NCBI GenBank assembly: GCA_029289015.1
Contig: JARFUL010000032.1
Span: forward strand, 1 to 5,704
Length of the DNA: 5,704 nucleotides
Source: Syntrophobacteria bacterium
GTDB taxonomy: Bacteria; Desulfobacterota; Syntrophobacteria; JARFUL01
Reading direction: 5' to 3'
Shown: one piece after another, positions 5,299 through 5,704 of the stretch
How positions within the stretch are numbered: position 1 is the first letter of the stretch
How the letters are laid out: each line of letters begins with the position of its first letter
Program-made: the position numbers and the translations under genes
Notes under the pieces: model-generated
What the model was told of the DNA's origin: nothing
Database searches by the model: none
Seen by the model: the letters and a program-made list of their open reading frames with translations, nothing else

Positions 5299-5704
5299 AG
5301 CGATTGAGAAGCTTGGAAAAAAGGGCCAAGAGACCCTCTTCCCTGATGAGATGAGAATAACGGTGGGGCTTTCCACCTGCGGAGTGGCCGCGGGGGGCAA
5401 CAAGGTCTTTGCGGCCTTGAGAAAGAGTGCGGACGAGGAGGGGCTCAAGGTTCACATCGAGCCGGTGGGTTGTGTGGGGCTCTGCTTTGAGGAGCCGCTG
5501 GTCAACGTATACAAGCCCGAATATCCAATGGTGACCTACGCGAAGGTCGACTCAGAGATGGCCCGGGCCATTGTGAAGGAGTTGGCCGGGGGGAAGGTTC
5601 CCGCGTCAGGAGCCATCTACCGCCAGGACGTGGTGGAAAACCCCCTGAATGGCAGAGTGGTCTCCCTCGTCTCCAACTCCGTGCCCAAGGAGCTTGAAAG
5701 CATC
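5279..5704 (+). CDS. nuoF: NuoF/HndC-like NADH-binding subunit, N-terminal part (3' truncated)
   Basis: The ATG at 5279 overlaps the end of nuoE by 20 nt and has a good ribosome-binding site. The frame stays open to the window edge, giving 142 visible residues. Residues ~25-105 form the thioredoxin-like ferredoxin domain typical of the long NuoF variants of bifurcating hydrogenases and formate dehydrogenases (HndC/HydB type): RITVGLSTCGVAAGG at 26-40 and VGCVGLCFEEPLVNVY at 63-78. Only Cys34, Cys65 and Cys69 are present, one short of a full [2Fe-2S] set. The following residues (~106-142) begin the linker into the FMN/NADH-binding core, which lies outside the window together with the C-terminal Fe-S sites. 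The family would oxidise or reduce NAD(H) through FMN. The assignment rests on this domain plus the nuoE overlap. Confidence 0.88.
   Translation, partial: MGTKKIKAIEKLGKKGQETLFPDEMRITVGLSTCGVAAGGNKVFAALRKSADEEGLKVHIEPVGCVGLCFEEPLVNVYKPEYPMVTYAKVDSEMARAIVKELAGGKVPASGAIYRQDVVENPLNGRVVSLVSNSVPKELESI

Overview
The window looks like a chromosomal piece from a strictly anaerobic bacterium. It best fits a sulfate-reducing or syntrophic member of the Desulfobacterota (former Deltaproteobacteria). The reasons are the gene content (an HdrA-type flavoprotein, NuoE/NuoF-like subunits, PAS-sigma54 activator regulation), the GC-rich coding sequence and the frequent AGG and ATA codons. The taxon is an inference; no RNA gene or taxon-specific marker is present. 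All convincing genes lie on the + strand.

Layout: (1) Positions 2-1726 hold the 3' part of a large gene for a GltD-like NAD(P)H:acceptor module fused to an HdrA-like FAD/iron-sulfur electron-bifurcation module with a C-terminal two-cluster ferredoxin. (2) Positions 1854-2543 encode a response regulator with an intact receiver domain but a short, non-DNA-binding helical C-terminus. (3) A 221-bp gap (2544-2764) carries a near-consensus sigma54 promoter. (4) Positions 2765-4456 encode a two-PAS, AAA+, Fis-HTH sigma54-dependent activator. (5) A 344-bp AT-rich gap (4457-4800) carries a perfect 17-bp palindrome, a sigma70-like promoter with a second palindrome in its spacer, and a second sigma54-type promoter close to the next gene. 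(6) Positions 4801-5298 encode a NuoE/HndA-like [2Fe-2S] subunit. (7) The start of a NuoF/HndC-like gene (5279 onward) overlaps it by 20 nt and runs off the window.

Working model (inference): the GltD-HdrA fusion and the NuoEF-like subunits belong to soluble NAD(P)H-linked electron-bifurcating or confurcating machinery. Such systems couple NAD(H), ferredoxin and a third couple, as in the Hdr/Flx, Hnd hydrogenase, formate dehydrogenase and class II benzoyl-CoA reductase (Bam) systems. The two regulators between the enzyme genes, together with sigma54 promoters in front of the activator and in front of nuoE, suggest a locally controlled redox regulon. The catalytic partner (hydrogenase, formate dehydrogenase, HdrBC or Bam-type reductase) lies outside the window, so the substrate cannot be named.
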